DNA of 64,000 nt from Gammaproteobacteria bacterium (GCA_020849475.1 JADLGE010000048.1:1-64000); one strand, 5' to 3'; positions 38,870 through 50,470 are shown, counted from the first letter of the stretch. Made by a program: numbers and translations. The notes: generated from the sequence alone by a model not told the origin.

Positions 38870-41031
38870 CGCGCGGTCGCCCGCTGGCGTGCGCGATAGC
38901 TGCGCCACGCGGGAATGACGCTCCCAATCAGCACCAAAAGCACGATGGCCAGCGGCCACAACAGCGGCCTGTTCCACTCGCGCTGCAGACGCGCGCGCAG
39001 GTCGGCGTCGACCGTCTTGTACTTGAGAGTGTTGCGGGCCATGAGATTCGGCTTCGAATTGCCGTACCAAGCATGATTGAGCGCGTAGGCCATGGGATGA
39101 AAGCCCCATAGCCACGGCGAATCCCGCCGCACGATCTCGACCATGCGGTCGATCAGGCGCTGGCGCTCAGCGCCATTGGGCAAGGCGCGCATGCGCACGT
39201 ATAACTGGTCGAACTCCTCGTTGTGATAGTTCGACGCGTTCTCGCCGCCGTACTTGCTCTTGCCATTGGGACCATAGAGCAGAAACAGGAAATTCTCCGG
39301 GTCCGGATAGTCCGCATTCCAGCCCCAGCTGAAGATCTGCGCCGTCCCTTCGCGCACCTTCTCCTGGAAACGGTTGTAGTCAGTGACACGAATGACGAGT
39401 TGCAGCCCGAGCTTTTCAAATTGCTTGCGATACCAGTTGAGCTGGGCTTTGCCGCTCGGACCGCCACTGATGGCCTCGTAGTACAGAGTGAGGGGCTGAC
39501 CGGTAGCCGGATCGCGGCCATCGGCGTAGCCCGCTTCGCGCAGCAGGGCGCGCGCATCGTCGAGAGAGCGTCGCGCGGCATGGCCCGAACGCCATTCGTA
39601 GACATAGGGGTTGATACCGGACTGCCCGGCGCGATAGCCGAATATTTCCGGAGGGATGGGGCCGTGGGCAGGTACGCCACGGCCATTGGCGAAAATAGAA
39701 ATCAGTTCTTCGAAGTCCACCGCGATGGCTATCGACTGGCGTAACAGTCGCGCCCGCTCCGAATCACCACCGACCACCGGGTCCGCCATGTTAAAGCCCA
39801 TGTAGGACGTCGCCTGCTCGACCGCCGTCACCAGCTTCACGCCCTTGTCCTGCATGCTGGGCGTGAGTTCAGCCTCGCCTTTCATACCGAATTGAATCGC
39901 CTGGTCGAAGCTGTCGGGCAGCACCGCCGCGACGTCGTAATAGCCCTGCAGGAATTTGGTCCACTGCGGAATCTCTTCCTTTTCGAGGCTGTAGTAAGCG
40001 ACATCGATGAAAGGCATGGTCTTACCGGCCATGCGCAGCATGCCCGCCACGGCATCGCCCGGCGCGCCGCGGTCAGGATAGGGTTCGCCGCGAAAATTCG
40101 GATTGCGCTCCAACACCATGCGACGATTGGGATTGTTCTCGGTCAGCATGTAAGGGCCGGTGCCGACCGGATACCAGTCAAGAGTGAAATTGCGCTCCTT
40201 CATGCCGGGCTGCGCATAGAAGCTATCGGCCTCCCACGGCACCGGCGCGAAGAACGACATCGCCAGCCAGTAACGAAACTGCGGATATTTCTCCGTGATG
40301 CGGATTTCGAAAGTGTAGCGATCAATGACGCGCGCGCCGTCAAAATCATATTTGCGCAAGTCGACAAAACCATGATTGCCGCCTTCTGCGGCACGCAGTC
40401 TTTCGGCAAGCGCGGTCAGTCCCTTGATGTATTTGCCCATCAAGCCCGCCACTGGCGAATGCAGATGCGGATGGGCGAGGCGCTTGATTTCGTAGACGTA
40501 GTCATCGGCCGTCAACTCGCGCGAACCACTGTGAGTGAAATCCGCGAGCGTGGCGCGAGTCGCAACTTCTTCGCGCGTGAGGTGATGGTAGTAATAGCGT
40601 CCGTCGCTTCGCTGCGCGAATGCCGGGTGCGGCTGGAAAAGAATGCCGCGCTTCAACGTTACGCGGTAGACAGCCTGCGCCACATTTTCCGCCGGCGCAT
40701 CGGCCGGCAACTCGAAGCCGTCCTTGTCGTAATAACGAGGTTCCGGCAAGGCCGTCGCGGTCAAGGGTACGAGCTGGTAGGGGCGCTTCAGAAAATGGTA
40801 TTGCACCACTGGTTCATAGATCTGGCCGGTGAACTGCGCTTCGTTCTCGCTGTAGGACGAAACCGGATCGAGATGCTTTGGACGTTCGGCGAACGCGCCG
40901 TAGAAAATTGCGCGTCCGGCATCCGCGGCACGATAAGGATCGTTCCACGGCTGCTCACCGCAGCCTGCGATGCTCGCGGCCAGCATGACCAGACAGACCG
41001 TTGCCAGCACGGTCGGCGGCAAGAATCGCAT
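38866..41031 (-). CDS. ABC importer substrate-binding lipoprotein with C-terminal membrane helix
   Basis: This is a family 5 extracellular solute-binding protein (peptide type). An N-terminal lipoprotein signal ends in ASIAGC, giving a lipidated cysteine near residue 24. The body contains AGRAIFYGAFAERPKHLDPV, KYPQFRYWLAMSFFAPVPWE and FSWGWNADYPDPENFLFLLY. It is unusual in ending with a hydrophobic helix (LLWPLAIVLLVLIGSVIPAW) followed by RSYRARQRATAR, so both ends would be membrane-attached. It has 721 residues, longer than YejA (about 600). First gene of the importer operon. Confidence 0.9.
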   Translation of the reverse strand: MRFLPPTVLATVCLVMLAASIAGCGEQPWNDPYRAADAGRAIFYGAFAERPKHLDPVSSYSENEAQFTGQIYEPVVQYHFLKRPYQLVPLTATALPEPRYYDKDGFELPADAPAENVAQAVYRVTLKRGILFQPHPAFAQRSDGRYYYHHLTREEVATRATLADFTHSGSRELTADDYVYEIKRLAHPHLHSPVAGLMGKYIKGLTALAERLRAAEGGNHGFVDLRKYDFDGARVIDRYTFEIRITEKYPQFRYWLAMSFFAPVPWEADSFYAQPGMKERNFTLDWYPVGTGPYMLTENNPNRRMVLERNPNFRGEPYPDRGAPGDAVAGMLRMAGKTMPFIDVAYYSLEKEEIPQWTKFLQGYYDVAAVLPDSFDQAIQFGMKGEAELTPSMQDKGVKLVTAVEQATSYMGFNMADPVVGGDSERARLLRQSIAIAVDFEELISIFANGRGVPAHGPIPPEIFGYRAGQSGINPYVYEWRSGHAARRSLDDARALLREAGYADGRDPATGQPLTLYYEAISGGPSGKAQLNWYRKQFEKLGLQLVIRVTDYNRFQEKVREGTAQIFSWGWNADYPDPENFLFLLYGPNGKSKYGGENASNYHNEEFDQLYVRMRALPNGAERQRLIDRMVEIVRRDSPWLWGFHPMAYALNHAWYGNSKPNLMARNTLKYKTVDADLRARLQREWNRPLLWPLAIVLLVLIGSVIPAWRSYRARQRATAR

Positions 41032-41141
41032 GTTCGCGTGCTCTGAAATGCGCTGCGGGATTATAAACTCGGTCCGGGCACTGTACACTTTGATGGCCCC
41101 ATGCGGGGCGCTAGAAAATCAGCCAGCAAGGTAGTCAGACC

Positions 41142-41924
41142 ATGGGAATTCTGCAAGGTAAACGCGCCCTCATCGTCGGTGTGGCCAGCAACAAATCGAT
41201 TGCCTGGGGCGTTGCCAAGGCCATGCATCGGGAGGGCGCCGAACTTGCCTTCACCTATCAGAATGATCGCCTCAAATCGCGGGTCGAGGATTTCGCCGCC
41301 GAACTCGGCTCCGAGATCACCCTGCCCTGCGAGGTGCAGAGCGATGAGGAAATCCAGGCGGTTTTCAATCATCTGGACGACTACTGGGACCATCTCGACA
41401 TCCTTATCCACTCGGTGGCCTTCGCGCCGCGCGAAGAACTGCAAGGTGGCTATCTCGACAGCGTCACCCGCGAAGGATTTCGCATCGCCCACGAGATCAG
41501 CTCCTACAGCTTTGCCGCACTTGGCAACGCAGCCCGCCCGTTGATGAAGGGACGACAGGGGGCAATGCTGACCCTGAGCTATCTCGGCGCGGTGCGTACC
41601 ATGCCAAGTTACAACGTCATGGGTCTGGCCAAGGCCAGCCTCGAAGCGAACGTCCGCTACATGGCGGAAAGCCTGGGGCCTGAAGGGATCCGCGTCAATG
41701 CGGTGTCCGCGGGGCCGATACGCACCTTGGCGGCGTCCGGCATCAAGGACATGCGCAAGTTTCTGACCTACGTCGAGAACACCGCACCGCTGCGTCGCAA
41801 CGTCACCATCGACGAAGTCGGCAATGCTGCCGCTTTCCTGTGTTCGGATCTTGCGTCGGCAATTACCGGCGAAATCACCTACGTCGACTGCGGCTACAAC
41901 ATCATGGGCATGGGCGGCATGTAG
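41142..41924 (+). CDS. fabI: Enoyl-[acyl-carrier-protein] reductase (NADH)
   Basis: FabI reduces enoyl-ACP in the last step of each fatty-acid elongation cycle and is the triclosan target. The 260-residue short-chain-dehydrogenase-fold protein has [14 protein letters not shown] at the cofactor site and the FabI-type catalytic pair Tyr-x6-Lys in [16 protein letters not shown]. The ribosome site is weak (AAGG, 11 bases upstream). It converges with ppiD, 20 bp apart, and diverges from the ABC binding protein. Confidence 0.97.
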   Translation: MGILQGKRALIVGVASNKSIAWGVAKAMHREGAELAFTYQNDRLKSRVEDFAAELGSEITLPCEVQSDEEIQAVFNHLDDYWDHLDILIHSVAFAPREELQGGYLDSVTREGFRIAHEISSYSFAALGNAARPLMKGRQGAMLTLSYLGAVRTMPSYNVMGLAKASLEANVRYMAESLGPEGIRVNAVSAGPIRTLAASGIKDMRKFLTYVENTAPLRRNVTIDEVGNAAAFLCSDLASAITGEITYVDCGYNIMGMGGM

Positions 41925-41944
41925 GCCGCCCGAGAAACCATCGC

Positions 41945-43852
41945 CTAGAGATTCTTGGCGATGACCTTCACGTCGCTGGCGCCTCGCACGGCAGCGACAA
42001 AGGATGTCCAAGCCGCGCTCATACGGCCTTTCACGAGTTCACCCTGGATAGCCGCGATGTCACCGCGCGCAATTTCACTTTCACCCGGCACCACCACGTT
42101 GGCTACGCGAATAATCGCGTAGTCGGTATTGCCTATCGGGATACCGGTGTACTGCGGCTCATTGCCCGTGACTTCAACACTGAACGCCGCGCGCAATACG
42201 GCGCGATTGATATCGCCTGACTCGCGAGTCGCGCCCTCTTCCTGCTCCCAGCCGAAACCGCGGCCTTTGACCAGTTCAGTAACGGTTTCGCCCTTGCGCA
42301 GCTTTTCGATCAATTCTTTGCCGAGCGCCTCGGTCAGCTCGCGACGATGCTGATTGCGCACCGCGTCCTCGACCTTGGTCTTGACGACGGCCAATTCCGG
42401 AATCGCCGATGGCACGTGTTCCAAAACGCGCACCGCAATTACGCGACTGTCCGGCAGTTCTATCGGCTCGCTGTTCATGCCCTCGCTGAGCACCTCGGCG
42501 GTGAAGATCGCACCGGCGGCCTTGTCGGAGAACTTCTTGGCGAACTCGTCCTTGCTCAGCACTTCGGTCTTCTGCGTCGCGATGCCCAGCGTCTCGGCCG
42601 CAACACTCAGACTGTCGGAGTGCTCGTAGACCAGATTGGAGAACTGCTCGGCCTGCTCGAAAAACGCTTTCTGCGCTTCGCTGTTGCGATAGGCCGTCTC
42701 CACTTCAGCCTTGACCTTGTCGTAGGGCTGCAGACCACCTGCCTTGATGTCTTTCAACTTGATGATGTGCCAGCCGAATTTGGTCCGAACCGGCTGACTG
42801 ACCTCGCCAACCTTGAGCTTGAAGGCAGCCTCTTCGAACTCGGGCGCCATGGCGCCGCGCGCAAAAAATCCAGTGGAGCCGCCCTCGGCCTTGGAGCCAA
42901 CGTCGTCGGACAATTCCTTGGCGAGCTTTTCAAAATCCTCGCCGCCTTGGGCACGCTTGAGTACATCCTTGATCTTGGCTTCTGCCGCGCTCTCGGTCGC
43001 CGCTGTTGCATCCTGCGCGACCTGCACCAGAATGTGATTGGCGCTGCGCTCCTCCGCCACCGTGTAAGCGGCAGGATTTGCGTCGTAATACTGATGCAAT
43101 TTTTCGTCGGTGATTTCCACCTTGCCCGCAAGCGCGGCAGCGGATATCTCGAGGTATTCGATGCTGGCCTTCTCGAGCGTGCGATAGTCTTCCTTATGCT
43201 CTTCAAAGTAGGCGTTGGTTTCGGCGTCCGTCACCGTGATTTGCTTTTCGACTTCGGCCGCCGGGATCACCGCGTATCCAATGTCGCGCTTCTGCTTGCG
43301 CAGCGCCGCGATCTTCTCCGCCTCTTCGCGCGTCACGAATTCCGACGCCGCCACCCCATTGCGCAATTGTGATTTGGCCAGATCACCGCGCAGCTGCTGC
43401 TCGAAGCCAAGCTGTGAGAACCCCATGGCAGTGACACGCTGGTCGTAGAGGGCGCGCGAGAAGCCCCCCTTCTCGTCCTGAAACGCGGGTATCTGCAATA
43501 GCTGCTGGGCGAGCTGCTCGTTGGTCACACGCACACGGGCATCATCGATAAGACGCGACAGCACCCGGTCGTTAATCAATTCGTCGAGAGCCTTGCTCTT
43601 GACCTCGGGCTTGTCCCAGTCGGCGGCATTGAAGGCTTCACCGAGCATCGATTCGGCCTGGCGCCGAAAGCGTTGCAGCGCCTTTTGAAACTCTTCGATC
43701 GGAATCTCATCGCCATCAACCTTGGCGACAATCACGCGTTTGGCTGCGTTGATGTAACTCTCAACGCCCCACAGGATGAAGGTCAGCGAGATAAGACCGA
43801 CGATGACGGCAACGATCAAACCCTGGGTTCGATCACGTATGGTTTGCAGCAT
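41945..43852 (-). CDS. ppiD: Periplasmic folding chaperone PpiD
   Basis: PpiD is an inner-membrane-anchored chaperone at the Sec translocon exit. An N-terminal anchor helix (GLIVAVIVGLISLTFILWGV) is followed by a SurA_N-like chaperone domain, a parvulin domain (ANHILVQVAQ to GWHIIKLKDI, about residues 265-365) and a C-terminal chaperone region. It has 635 residues, near the usual length. It follows tRNA-Val and tRNA-Asp on the same strand, as in many relatives. Confidence 0.93.
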   Translation of the reverse strand: MLQTIRDRTQGLIVAVIVGLISLTFILWGVESYINAAKRVIVAKVDGDEIPIEEFQKALQRFRRQAESMLGEAFNAADWDKPEVKSKALDELINDRVLSRLIDDARVRVTNEQLAQQLLQIPAFQDEKGGFSRALYDQRVTAMGFSQLGFEQQLRGDLAKSQLRNGVAASEFVTREEAEKIAALRKQKRDIGYAVIPAAEVEKQITVTDAETNAYFEEHKEDYRTLEKASIEYLEISAAALAGKVEITDEKLHQYYDANPAAYTVAEERSANHILVQVAQDATAATESAAEAKIKDVLKRAQGGEDFEKLAKELSDDVGSKAEGGSTGFFARGAMAPEFEEAAFKLKVGEVSQPVRTKFGWHIIKLKDIKAGGLQPYDKVKAEVETAYRNSEAQKAFFEQAEQFSNLVYEHSDSLSVAAETLGIATQKTEVLSKDEFAKKFSDKAAGAIFTAEVLSEGMNSEPIELPDSRVIAVRVLEHVPSAIPELAVVKTKVEDAVRNQHRRELTEALGKELIEKLRKGETVTELVKGRGFGWEQEEGATRESGDINRAVLRAAFSVEVTGNEPQYTGIPIGNTDYAIIRVANVVVPGESEIARGDIAAIQGELVKGRMSAAWTSFVAAVRGASDVKVIAKNL

Positions 43853-43947
43853 GCAGGGACCCTCTGCTCGGGGACGACGAGGAAATTCGGGGCTACAAAA
43901 ACAACGGGCGCACCATCTGGTGCGCCCGTGTGCTATTCCATCGAATT

Positions 43948-44024
43948 TGGCGGAGTGGACGGGACTCGAACCCGCGACCCCCGGCGTGACAGGCCGGTAT
44001 TCTAACCAACTGAACTACCACTCC
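43948..44024 (-). tRNA. tRNA-Asp (anticodon GTC)
   Basis: A complete 77-nt tRNA. Acceptor GGAGTGG pairs with CCACTCC, discriminator G, CCA encoded. The anticodon stem CCGGC/GCCGG encloses CTGTCAC, giving GTC for aspartate. Confidence 0.97.
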
Positions 44025-44036
44025 GATGGCTAACTC

Positions 44037-44112
44037 TGGTGGGTGCTGAGGGGATCGAACCCACGACCTTCGCCTTGTAAGGGCGACGCTCTCCCAGCTG
44101 AGCTAAGCACCC
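44037..44112 (-). tRNA. tRNA-Val (anticodon TAC)
   Basis: A complete 76-nt tRNA. Acceptor GGGTGCT pairs with AGCACCC, discriminator A, CCA encoded. The anticodon stem TCGCC/GGCGA encloses CTTACAA, giving TAC for valine. It lies 12 nt upstream of tRNA-Asp on the same strand. Confidence 0.97.
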
Positions 44113-44137
44113 AGGCAGTTGTGCTCTGGGAAGGGCG

Positions 44138-44410
44138 CTAGTTTACTGCATCCTTAAGCGCTTTGCCAGGTTTGAAACCAGGAACTTTCGATGCCTTGAT
44201 CTCAATCGTGGCACCCGTCTGCGGATTGCGACCCGAACGTGCCGCGCGACTGCGCACGACAAAAGTGCCGAAGCCAACCAGGCTGACTTGTTCGTCTTTC
44301 TTCAGTGCCGTGCAAATGTTGTCGAACACTGCATCGACGGCGCGAGTTGCAGAGGCCTTGGTAATGTCTGCGGCAAGCGCCACGGCGTCGATCAGTTCTG
44401 CTTTGTTCAT
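44138..44410 (-). CDS. hupB: DNA-binding protein HU-beta
   Basis: HU is a small histone-like dimer that bends DNA and compacts the nucleoid. The 90-residue protein has the full family length and the arm motif [13 protein letters not shown] with [13 protein letters not shown] at the end. The position directly after lon is typical of the beta subunit. The start is ATG 44410. Confidence 0.96.
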   Translation of the reverse strand: MNKAELIDAVALAADITKASATRAVDAVFDNICTALKKDEQVSLVGFGTFVVRSRAARSGRNPQTGATIEIKASKVPGFKPGKALKDAVN

Positions 44411-44554
44411 GGAGCTTATCCCCTTGGTCCCAGCGCGATGGAAATGTCAGCTGCGGCAAATCGGCTGCGCGCTGATGATTATTGTGGGTTGCGTGAGCGT
44501 GCCCGTGCGAATGCGCGGTCGTTATATCAAGCGCCCCCGACGAGCGTCAAGCAA

Positions 44555-44576
44555 GCCGGGTCGCTCAGGACCCGGC
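44555..44576 (-). terminator. Hairpin downstream of lon
   Basis: Eight-base arms GCCGGGTC and GACCCGGC with a 6-base loop lie 15 nt after the lon stop on the minus strand, followed by TTGCTTG. Probably a partial terminator before hupB. Confidence 0.5.
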
Positions 44577-44590
44577 CTGTGACAGCCGCC

Positions 44591-47002
44591 TCAGTGTCGT
44601 CTGAGTGCGTCGCTGTCGTCGTCGTTGGACGATTTTTCTTTTGCCGGTGCTGGCGTTGCAGTTGCATCCCCGACGCCCAAAGGCTCAGGTACGCGTTGCA
44701 AAGCGATCTGAAATACTTCGTCTATCCAGCGCACCGGTTTTATTTCAAGTTGCTGCGCGATGTTGGCTGGAATCTCAGCGAGCTCACGCTCGTTCTCTTT
44801 CGGGATCACCACTTGCTTGATGCCGCCGCGTAACGCGGCGAGCAACTTTTCCTTCAAGCCGCCGATCGGAAGCACCTCGCCACGCAGCGTGATCTCACCG
44901 GTCATTGCGACACTCGCCTTGACCGGAATACCTGTCAGCGCTGAGACCATCGCGGTACACATGCCGACACCGGCGCTTGGGCCATCTTTCGGCGTCGCGC
45001 CTTCGGGCACGTGAAAATGAACGTCATTGGTTGCGTAGAAATCCGGCTCTATACCAAGAGAACGGGCGCGACTGCGCACCACCGTCATGGCGGCCTTGAT
45101 CGATTCCTGCATGACATCGCCAAGTCTGCCGGTATAAATCTCTTTGCCTTTACCCGGCACCACCACGGCTTCGATAGTCAACAGGTCGCCGCCGGTTTCT
45201 GTCCACGCAAGTCCGGTGACTTGGCCAACGCGATCTTCTTCTTCGGCCAGGCCATAACGGAATTTCTTGACGCCGAGATACTTGTCGAGAATCTTGGGTG
45301 TAACCGTCACCGTCTTGGTCGACGGCTTTTGCAGGATGCCCTTCACCACCTTGCGACAGATGGTTGCCATCTCGCGTTCGAGATTTCGCACACCGGCTTC
45401 ACGGGTGTAAAAACGGATGACGTCACGTATCGCCGCTTCCGAGACCTTGATTTCCTCAACCTTGAGGCCCGCATTTTCGATCTGCTTTGGCAACAGATAC
45501 TTCTGCGCGATGCTGACCTTCTCGTCCTCCGTGTAACCGGAGATGCGGATCACTTCCATGCGATCGAGCAGTGGGGCCGGAATATTCAGACTGTTGGCGG
45601 TCGTCACGAACATGACTTCAGACAGGTCGTAATCGACCTCAAGGTAATGATCGTTGAAAGAATTGTTCTGTTCCGGGTCCAGCACCTCAAGCAATGCCGA
45701 GGCCGGGTCACCACGGAAGTCCATCGCCATCTTGTCGACTTCGTCGAGCAGGAACAGCGGATTCCGCGTCGCGACCTTCGCCATGTTCTGCAGAATCTTG
45801 CCGGGCAGTGAGCCGACGTAGGTGCGACGGTGTCCGCGGATCTCCGCTTCATCGCGTACACCACCCAGCGACATGCGCACGAATTTGCGATTGGTCGCGC
45901 GCGCAATGGAGCGGCCGAGCGAAGTCTTGCCAACGCCGGGAGGACCGACCAAGCACAGTATCGGCCCTTTCATCTTGTTCACACGCTGCTGCACGGCAAG
46001 ATATTCAAGGATACGTTCCTTGACCTTCTCCAGACCGTAGTGGTCGGATTCGAGAACTTCCTCGGCGCGGTTCAGATCGCGGCTGGTCTTGGAGCGCTTT
46101 TTCCACGGCACGGAGACGATCCAATCGATGTAGTTACGCACCACCGTCGCCTCGGCGGACATCGGCGACATCATGCGCAGTTTCTTCAATTCTGCATCGG
46201 CCTTTTCGCGTGCTTCCTTGGCCATGCCGGCGCGCGCGATCTTTTTCGCGAGCTCTTCGAATTCGTTGACGCCGTCTTCGCTCTGGCCAAGCTCGTTCTG
46301 AATGGCCTTCATCTGCTCGTTCAGATAATACTCGCGCTGACTTTTCTCCATCTGCTTCTTGACGCGGCCCCGCAGACGCTTCTCGACCTGCAGCAGGTCG
46401 ATTTCCGATTCCATCAGGTGAATGAGATGTTCCAGCCTCTGACGCAGCGGAATGATTTCGAGGACTTCCTGCTTGTCCTGGATTTTGATGGCCATGTGCG
46501 CGGCGATGGTGTCGGCCAGGCGCGAGGGGTCATCGATGCTGGACAAGGAAGAGATGATTTCCGGCGGCACTTTCTTATTGAGCTTCACGTACTGCTCAAA
46601 CTGCGTCATGAGCGAACGGCTGAGCACCTCTGCTTCGCGACCACTGACCTCTTCAGGCTCAATCATTTCGCAATTGGCAGCGTACAGGTCATCGGTTTCG
46701 ATGAAGTCGACGATACGCGCACGCTGCACGCCCTCGACCAGCACCTTGATGGTGCCATCGGGCAACTTCAGTAACTGCAGGATGTTCGATACCGTCCCGA
46801 CCGCGTGGATGTCGGCGGGCTGAGGGTTGTCATCGCCCGCACTCTTCTGCGCGACCAGCAGGATCTGTTTGCCATCTTCCATGGCGCGTTCCAGGGCCCG
46901 GATAGATTTCTCACGGCCAACGAACAGCGGAATGACCATGTGCGGATAAACGACAACATCGCGCAGCGGCAATACCGCCAACACATTGGTGGAATCGGTC
47001 AT
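44591..47002 (-). CDS. lon: ATP-dependent endopeptidase Lon
   Basis: Lon degrades misfolded and regulatory proteins. The 803-residue protein has the N-terminal substrate domain ([20 protein letters not shown]), an AAA+ module with Walker [10 protein letters not shown] and Walker [10 protein letters not shown], and the Ser-Lys protease domain with [14 protein letters not shown] (catalytic Ser) and [16 protein letters not shown] (catalytic Lys). AGGAG lies nine bases before the ATG. It sits between clpX and hupB as in most gammaproteobacteria. Confidence 0.98.
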   Translation of the reverse strand: MTDSTNVLAVLPLRDVVVYPHMVIPLFVGREKSIRALERAMEDGKQILLVAQKSAGDDNPQPADIHAVGTVSNILQLLKLPDGTIKVLVEGVQRARIVDFIETDDLYAANCEMIEPEEVSGREAEVLSRSLMTQFEQYVKLNKKVPPEIISSLSSIDDPSRLADTIAAHMAIKIQDKQEVLEIIPLRQRLEHLIHLMESEIDLLQVEKRLRGRVKKQMEKSQREYYLNEQMKAIQNELGQSEDGVNEFEELAKKIARAGMAKEAREKADAELKKLRMMSPMSAEATVVRNYIDWIVSVPWKKRSKTSRDLNRAEEVLESDHYGLEKVKERILEYLAVQQRVNKMKGPILCLVGPPGVGKTSLGRSIARATNRKFVRMSLGGVRDEAEIRGHRRTYVGSLPGKILQNMAKVATRNPLFLLDEVDKMAMDFRGDPASALLEVLDPEQNNSFNDHYLEVDYDLSEVMFVTTANSLNIPAPLLDRMEVIRISGYTEDEKVSIAQKYLLPKQIENAGLKVEEIKVSEAAIRDVIRFYTREAGVRNLEREMATICRKVVKGILQKPSTKTVTVTPKILDKYLGVKKFRYGLAEEEDRVGQVTGLAWTETGGDLLTIEAVVVPGKGKEIYTGRLGDVMQESIKAAMTVVRSRARSLGIEPDFYATNDVHFHVPEGATPKDGPSAGVGMCTAMVSALTGIPVKASVAMTGEITLRGEVLPIGGLKEKLLAALRGGIKQVVIPKENERELAEIPANIAQQLEIKPVRWIDEVFQIALQRVPEPLGVGDATATPAPAKEKSSNDDDSDALRRH

Positions 47003-47170
47003 GATGAAAAGCTCCTGCGCATAGCAGCCGCGGCAGGGTCGCCGCAGCCAGGCACTGAAAATAAGGGAGCCGGGAGCGATGACGTCCCGTGCGGATAGGT
47101 CAGGTCAGAGTCGCAGAGCACCCGACGGGCGCGGGAATGCGCCCGGGTGGCTGGGGCGGTGGCGCCAGGA

Positions 47171-48448
47171 TTAATCTGGAGCCGCCTTGGAAATTTCTGC
47201 GCTTTCGTAGATGACAAGCGGTTTGGACTCGCCTTTGATTGCGCCTTCGTCCACCACCACCTTGGTAGCGTTCTTGAGCGACGGAAGCTCATACATGGTG
47301 TCGAGCAGCGATTGTTCAAGTATCGAACGCAGGCCACGAGCGCCGGTCTTACGTTCGACTGCTCGCTGGGCCACGGCCCGCAGCGCATCTTCGCGAAACT
47401 CAAGCACACATGATTCCATCTCGAACAGCTTGCCATACTGTTTGGTCAGGGCGTTCTTGGGCTCGGTCAGGATCTGAATCAACTGTTCTTCGTCGAGTTC
47501 ATCCAGCACCGCCAGCACCGGCAGGCGACCCACAAACTCGGGGATGAGGCCGTAGCGGATCAGATCCTCAGGCTCGACCTGGTGCAGCAACTCGCCAGCG
47601 GTTTTCTTGTCGTCCTTGCTCTTGACCTCGGCCGAGAAGCCGATGCCGCCCTTCTCGGAGCGGTCGCGGATAATCTTGTCGAGACCGGCGAACGCGCCGC
47701 CGCAGATGAACAGAATGTTCGAGGTATCGACCTGCAGGAATTCCTGTTGCGGGTGCTTGCGTCCGCCCTGCGGCGGCACCGAGGCCACCGTGCCTTCGAT
47801 GAGTTTCAACAGCGCCTGCTGCACGCCTTCACCCGACACGTCGCGCGTGATCGACGGATTGTCGGACTTGCGTGAGATCTTGTCGATTTCGTCAATGTAG
47901 ACGATACCGGTCTGCGCCTTCTCGACGTCGTAATCGCACTTCTGCAGAAGCTTCTGGATGATGTTCTCGACGTCTTCGCCGACGTAGCCCGCTTCGGTCA
48001 GCGTGGTCGCATCGGCGATGGTGAACGGCACGTTGAGAAGCCGCGCGAGGGTCTCCGCGAGCAGCGTCTTACCGCTACCCGTCGGTCCGACCAGCAACAC
48101 GTTGCTCTTGGCCAATTCTACGTCGTTCTGCTTGACGCGCGTTTCGAGACGCTTGTAGTGGTTGTAGACCGCAACCGCCAGAATCTTCTTGGCGTGCTGC
48201 TGGCCGATCACATACTCGTCGAGGATGTTCTTGATCTCGCGCGGAATCGGCAGCTTGCTGCCATGACCGCCCGGGCTCTTTTCCTGAATCTCTTCGCGGA
48301 TGATGTCGTTGCACAGTTCAACGCACTCATCGCAGATGAACACCGATGGACCGGCGATCAGTTTACGGACTTCGTGCTGGCTCTTGCCGCAGAATGAGCA
48401 GTACAGCAGCCGGTCGCCGTCGCCCTTGGAGTTCTTGCCATCGCTCAT
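47171..48448 (-). CDS. clpX: ATP-dependent Clp protease ATP-binding subunit ClpX
   Basis: ClpX is the AAA+ unfoldase partner of ClpP. The N-terminal zinc-binding domain has CSFCGKSQ and CDECVELC. The AAA+ domain has Walker [16 protein letters not shown], the pore GYVG loop in [10 protein letters not shown] and Walker [11 protein letters not shown]. It has 425 residues. It lies 7 nt after clpP on the same strand. Confidence 0.98.
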   Translation of the reverse strand: MSDGKNSKGDGDRLLYCSFCGKSQHEVRKLIAGPSVFICDECVELCNDIIREEIQEKSPGGHGSKLPIPREIKNILDEYVIGQQHAKKILAVAVYNHYKRLETRVKQNDVELAKSNVLLVGPTGSGKTLLAETLARLLNVPFTIADATTLTEAGYVGEDVENIIQKLLQKCDYDVEKAQTGIVYIDEIDKISRKSDNPSITRDVSGEGVQQALLKLIEGTVASVPPQGGRKHPQQEFLQVDTSNILFICGGAFAGLDKIIRDRSEKGGIGFSAEVKSKDDKKTAGELLHQVEPEDLIRYGLIPEFVGRLPVLAVLDELDEEQLIQILTEPKNALTKQYGKLFEMESCVLEFREDALRAVAQRAVERKTGARGLRSILEQSLLDTMYELPSLKNATKVVVDEGAIKGESKPLVIYESAEISKAAPD

Positions 48449-48455
48449 TCAGGTA

Positions 48456-49136
48456 CTACCTCGAAGATGGACCCTTGGCGTCCGTTTTATCGCCGCCGAC
48501 GGATTCCCGTTTCGACAGCACGGCATCAATGATGCCATAAGTTGCCGCTTCGTCAGCGCTCATGAAGCGGTCACGATCCGTATCTGCGGCAATCTTTTCC
48601 AACGGCTGCCCGGTGTGGAAAGCGAGGATATCGTTCAATCGGTCGCGCGCCTTGAGGATTTCTCGGGCATGAATGTCGAAATCCGAAGCCTGCCCCTGGA
48701 AGCCGCCCAGCGGCTGGTGAATCATGACTCGCGAGTGCGGCAGGCAGTAACGCTTGTTGGCGGCGCCGCCAGCGAGCAGCAATGCACCCATGCTCGCGGC
48801 CTGGCCGATGCACATGGTGCTGACGTCCGGCTTGATGAATTGCATGGTGTCGTAAATCGCGAGTCCGGCTGACACCGAACCGCCTGGCGAATTGATATAT
48901 AGATGGATGTCCTTGTCGGGATTTTCCGATTCCAGGAACAAAAGCTGCGCAACGATGACGTTGGCAACGTAGTCCTCTACCGGTCCGACCAGGAAGATCA
49001 CGCGCTCCTTGAGCAAGCGTGAGTAGATGTCATACGCACGCTCGCCGCGAGCCGATTGCTCGACCACCATGGGCACCAGATTCAGTGCCCGCGGACTGCT
49101 GGCCTGCATGCGAAAATCGGAATGTTCTATCGACAT
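48456..49136 (-). CDS. clpP: ATP-dependent Clp protease proteolytic subunit ClpP
   Basis: ClpP is the serine peptidase that forms the double-ring chamber used by ClpX and ClpA. The catalytic serine is in [14 protein letters not shown] and the histidine in [14 protein letters not shown], with the aspartate further on. It has 226 residues; the extra length over the roughly 207 of E. coli is at both ends. The ATG overlaps the tig stop by one base (TGATG), so translation is probably coupled. An internal ATG ten residues in is an alternative start. Confidence 0.97.
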   Translation of the reverse strand: MSIEHSDFRMQASSPRALNLVPMVVEQSARGERAYDIYSRLLKERVIFLVGPVEDYVANVIVAQLLFLESENPDKDIHLYINSPGGSVSAGLAIYDTMQFIKPDVSTMCIGQAASMGALLLAGGAANKRYCLPHSRVMIHQPLGGFQGQASDFDIHAREILKARDRLNDILAFHTGQPLEKIAADTDRDRFMSADEAATYGIIDAVLSKRESVGGDKTDAKGPSSR

Positions 49137-50470
49137 CAGGTACTTGCCTCGGTCGTGTTGTCAGTCTGCACCGGATTCATCAAAGCGTCAAACGAGACGG
49201 TCTGTTCGCTGACCTGCGCGCGGCTGGCTATCCAGTTGACGGCCTCGTCTTCCAGACACATGCCTTCAATCTGCTGCAGCTGCTGCGGATTCTCGTAATA
49301 CCACTTGACCACCGCAGCTGGATCTTCGTAACTCGCGGCCATGCCTTCGATGGTCTGGTGCACTTTCGCAGGGTCGGCTTTGAGTTGCGCCTGCTTGACG
49401 ATTTCGGCCATCACCAGCCCAAGCTTGACCCGCTTGTGCGCCTGGGCCTGGACCGAGTTCTCAAATTCGGCCATCGCGTTGCTCGGATTCATGCCGCGCA
49501 TCGCCATCTCGCGAGCGACCTGCTGACGCAGGCGCTGTGCTTCGGACTGTACCAGCGTACTGGGCAATTCAAAATCGTTCGCAATTGCGACCTTGTCCAT
49601 GACTTCCGACGTGAACTGCTGACGCAGCGCGCGCTCACGTTCTTTCTCCATGTTCTGGCGTACTTCGGCGCGGAAAGCATCCACCCCGCCTTCTTTAACG
49701 CCAAACTTCTGCATGAAGTCGTCAGTCAGCGCCGGCAACAGGGACTCAGACACCTTGTTGACCGTAATTTCGAAGCGCACCGGCTTGCCTGCCAGTTCGG
49801 TGTTGCGATACTCGTCGGGGAAACGCAGGTCGAGCACGACCTTCTCGCCGGCTGACTTGCCGGTCAGACCCGCTTCGAAGCCTTCGATCATCATGCCGCT
49901 GCCGAGGTTGATGGTGAAATTCTCACCTTTGCCACCCTCGAAAGGCACGCCGTCAATGGTGCCCAGGAAATCGATGGATAACTGGTCGCCATCGGCCGAT
50001 GCGCGCTCGACTGCCAGCCATTCCTTATTCTGTTCGCGCAACTTTTCAATCATGGCATCGACATCGGCGTCACCGATGTTGCAGACGCGACGAACGACAG
50101 CCAACCCTTCGACAGGCGCGAGTTCGAATTGCGGGAAGACCTCGAACACCGCGGTGTAGCGCAGACCGTTGCCGACAGTGCTCTCAACCTTGTCGATAAC
50201 TGGCTGGCCGGCGGGGCGCAGGTCTTCCTTGTTCATCGCTTCGCCAAAGCTGCTCTGCAGGATCTCGCCCACCACTTCGTCGCGAACCCGCGAACCAAAT
50301 TGCTGACGGACAACCTTGGCCGGGGCTTTGCCCTGCCGGAAGCCAGGGATGCGAGCATTCTTCGAGAGCTTTTCGAGACGCGTCTGCACCTCGGCAGCGA
50401 TGCGGTCTTCGGGGATCTCGACGGTCAAACGGCGCTCGAGCGTGGTCGATTTTTCTACAGATGTGTGCAT
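49136..50470 (-). CDS. tig: Trigger factor
   Basis: Trigger factor is the ribosome-bound chaperone for nascent chains. The ribosome-binding signature is present in [16 protein letters not shown] near residue 45. An FKBP-type isomerase domain follows ([19 protein letters not shown]) and then the helical chaperone domain. It has 444 residues from ATG 50470; an in-frame stretch upstream to 50539 reaches towards the tRNA and is not credible. First gene of the tig-clpP-clpX run. Confidence 0.96.
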   Translation of the reverse strand: MHTSVEKSTTLERRLTVEIPEDRIAAEVQTRLEKLSKNARIPGFRQGKAPAKVVRQQFGSRVRDEVVGEILQSSFGEAMNKEDLRPAGQPVIDKVESTVGNGLRYTAVFEVFPQFELAPVEGLAVVRRVCNIGDADVDAMIEKLREQNKEWLAVERASADGDQLSIDFLGTIDGVPFEGGKGENFTINLGSGMMIEGFEAGLTGKSAGEKVVLDLRFPDEYRNTELAGKPVRFEITVNKVSESLLPALTDDFMQKFGVKEGGVDAFRAEVRQNMEKERERALRQQFTSEVMDKVAIANDFELPSTLVQSEAQRLRQQVAREMAMRGMNPSNAMAEFENSVQAQAHKRVKLGLVMAEIVKQAQLKADPAKVHQTIEGMAASYEDPAAVVKWYYENPQQLQQIEGMCLEDEAVNWIASRAQVSEQTVSFDALMNPVQTDNTTEAST

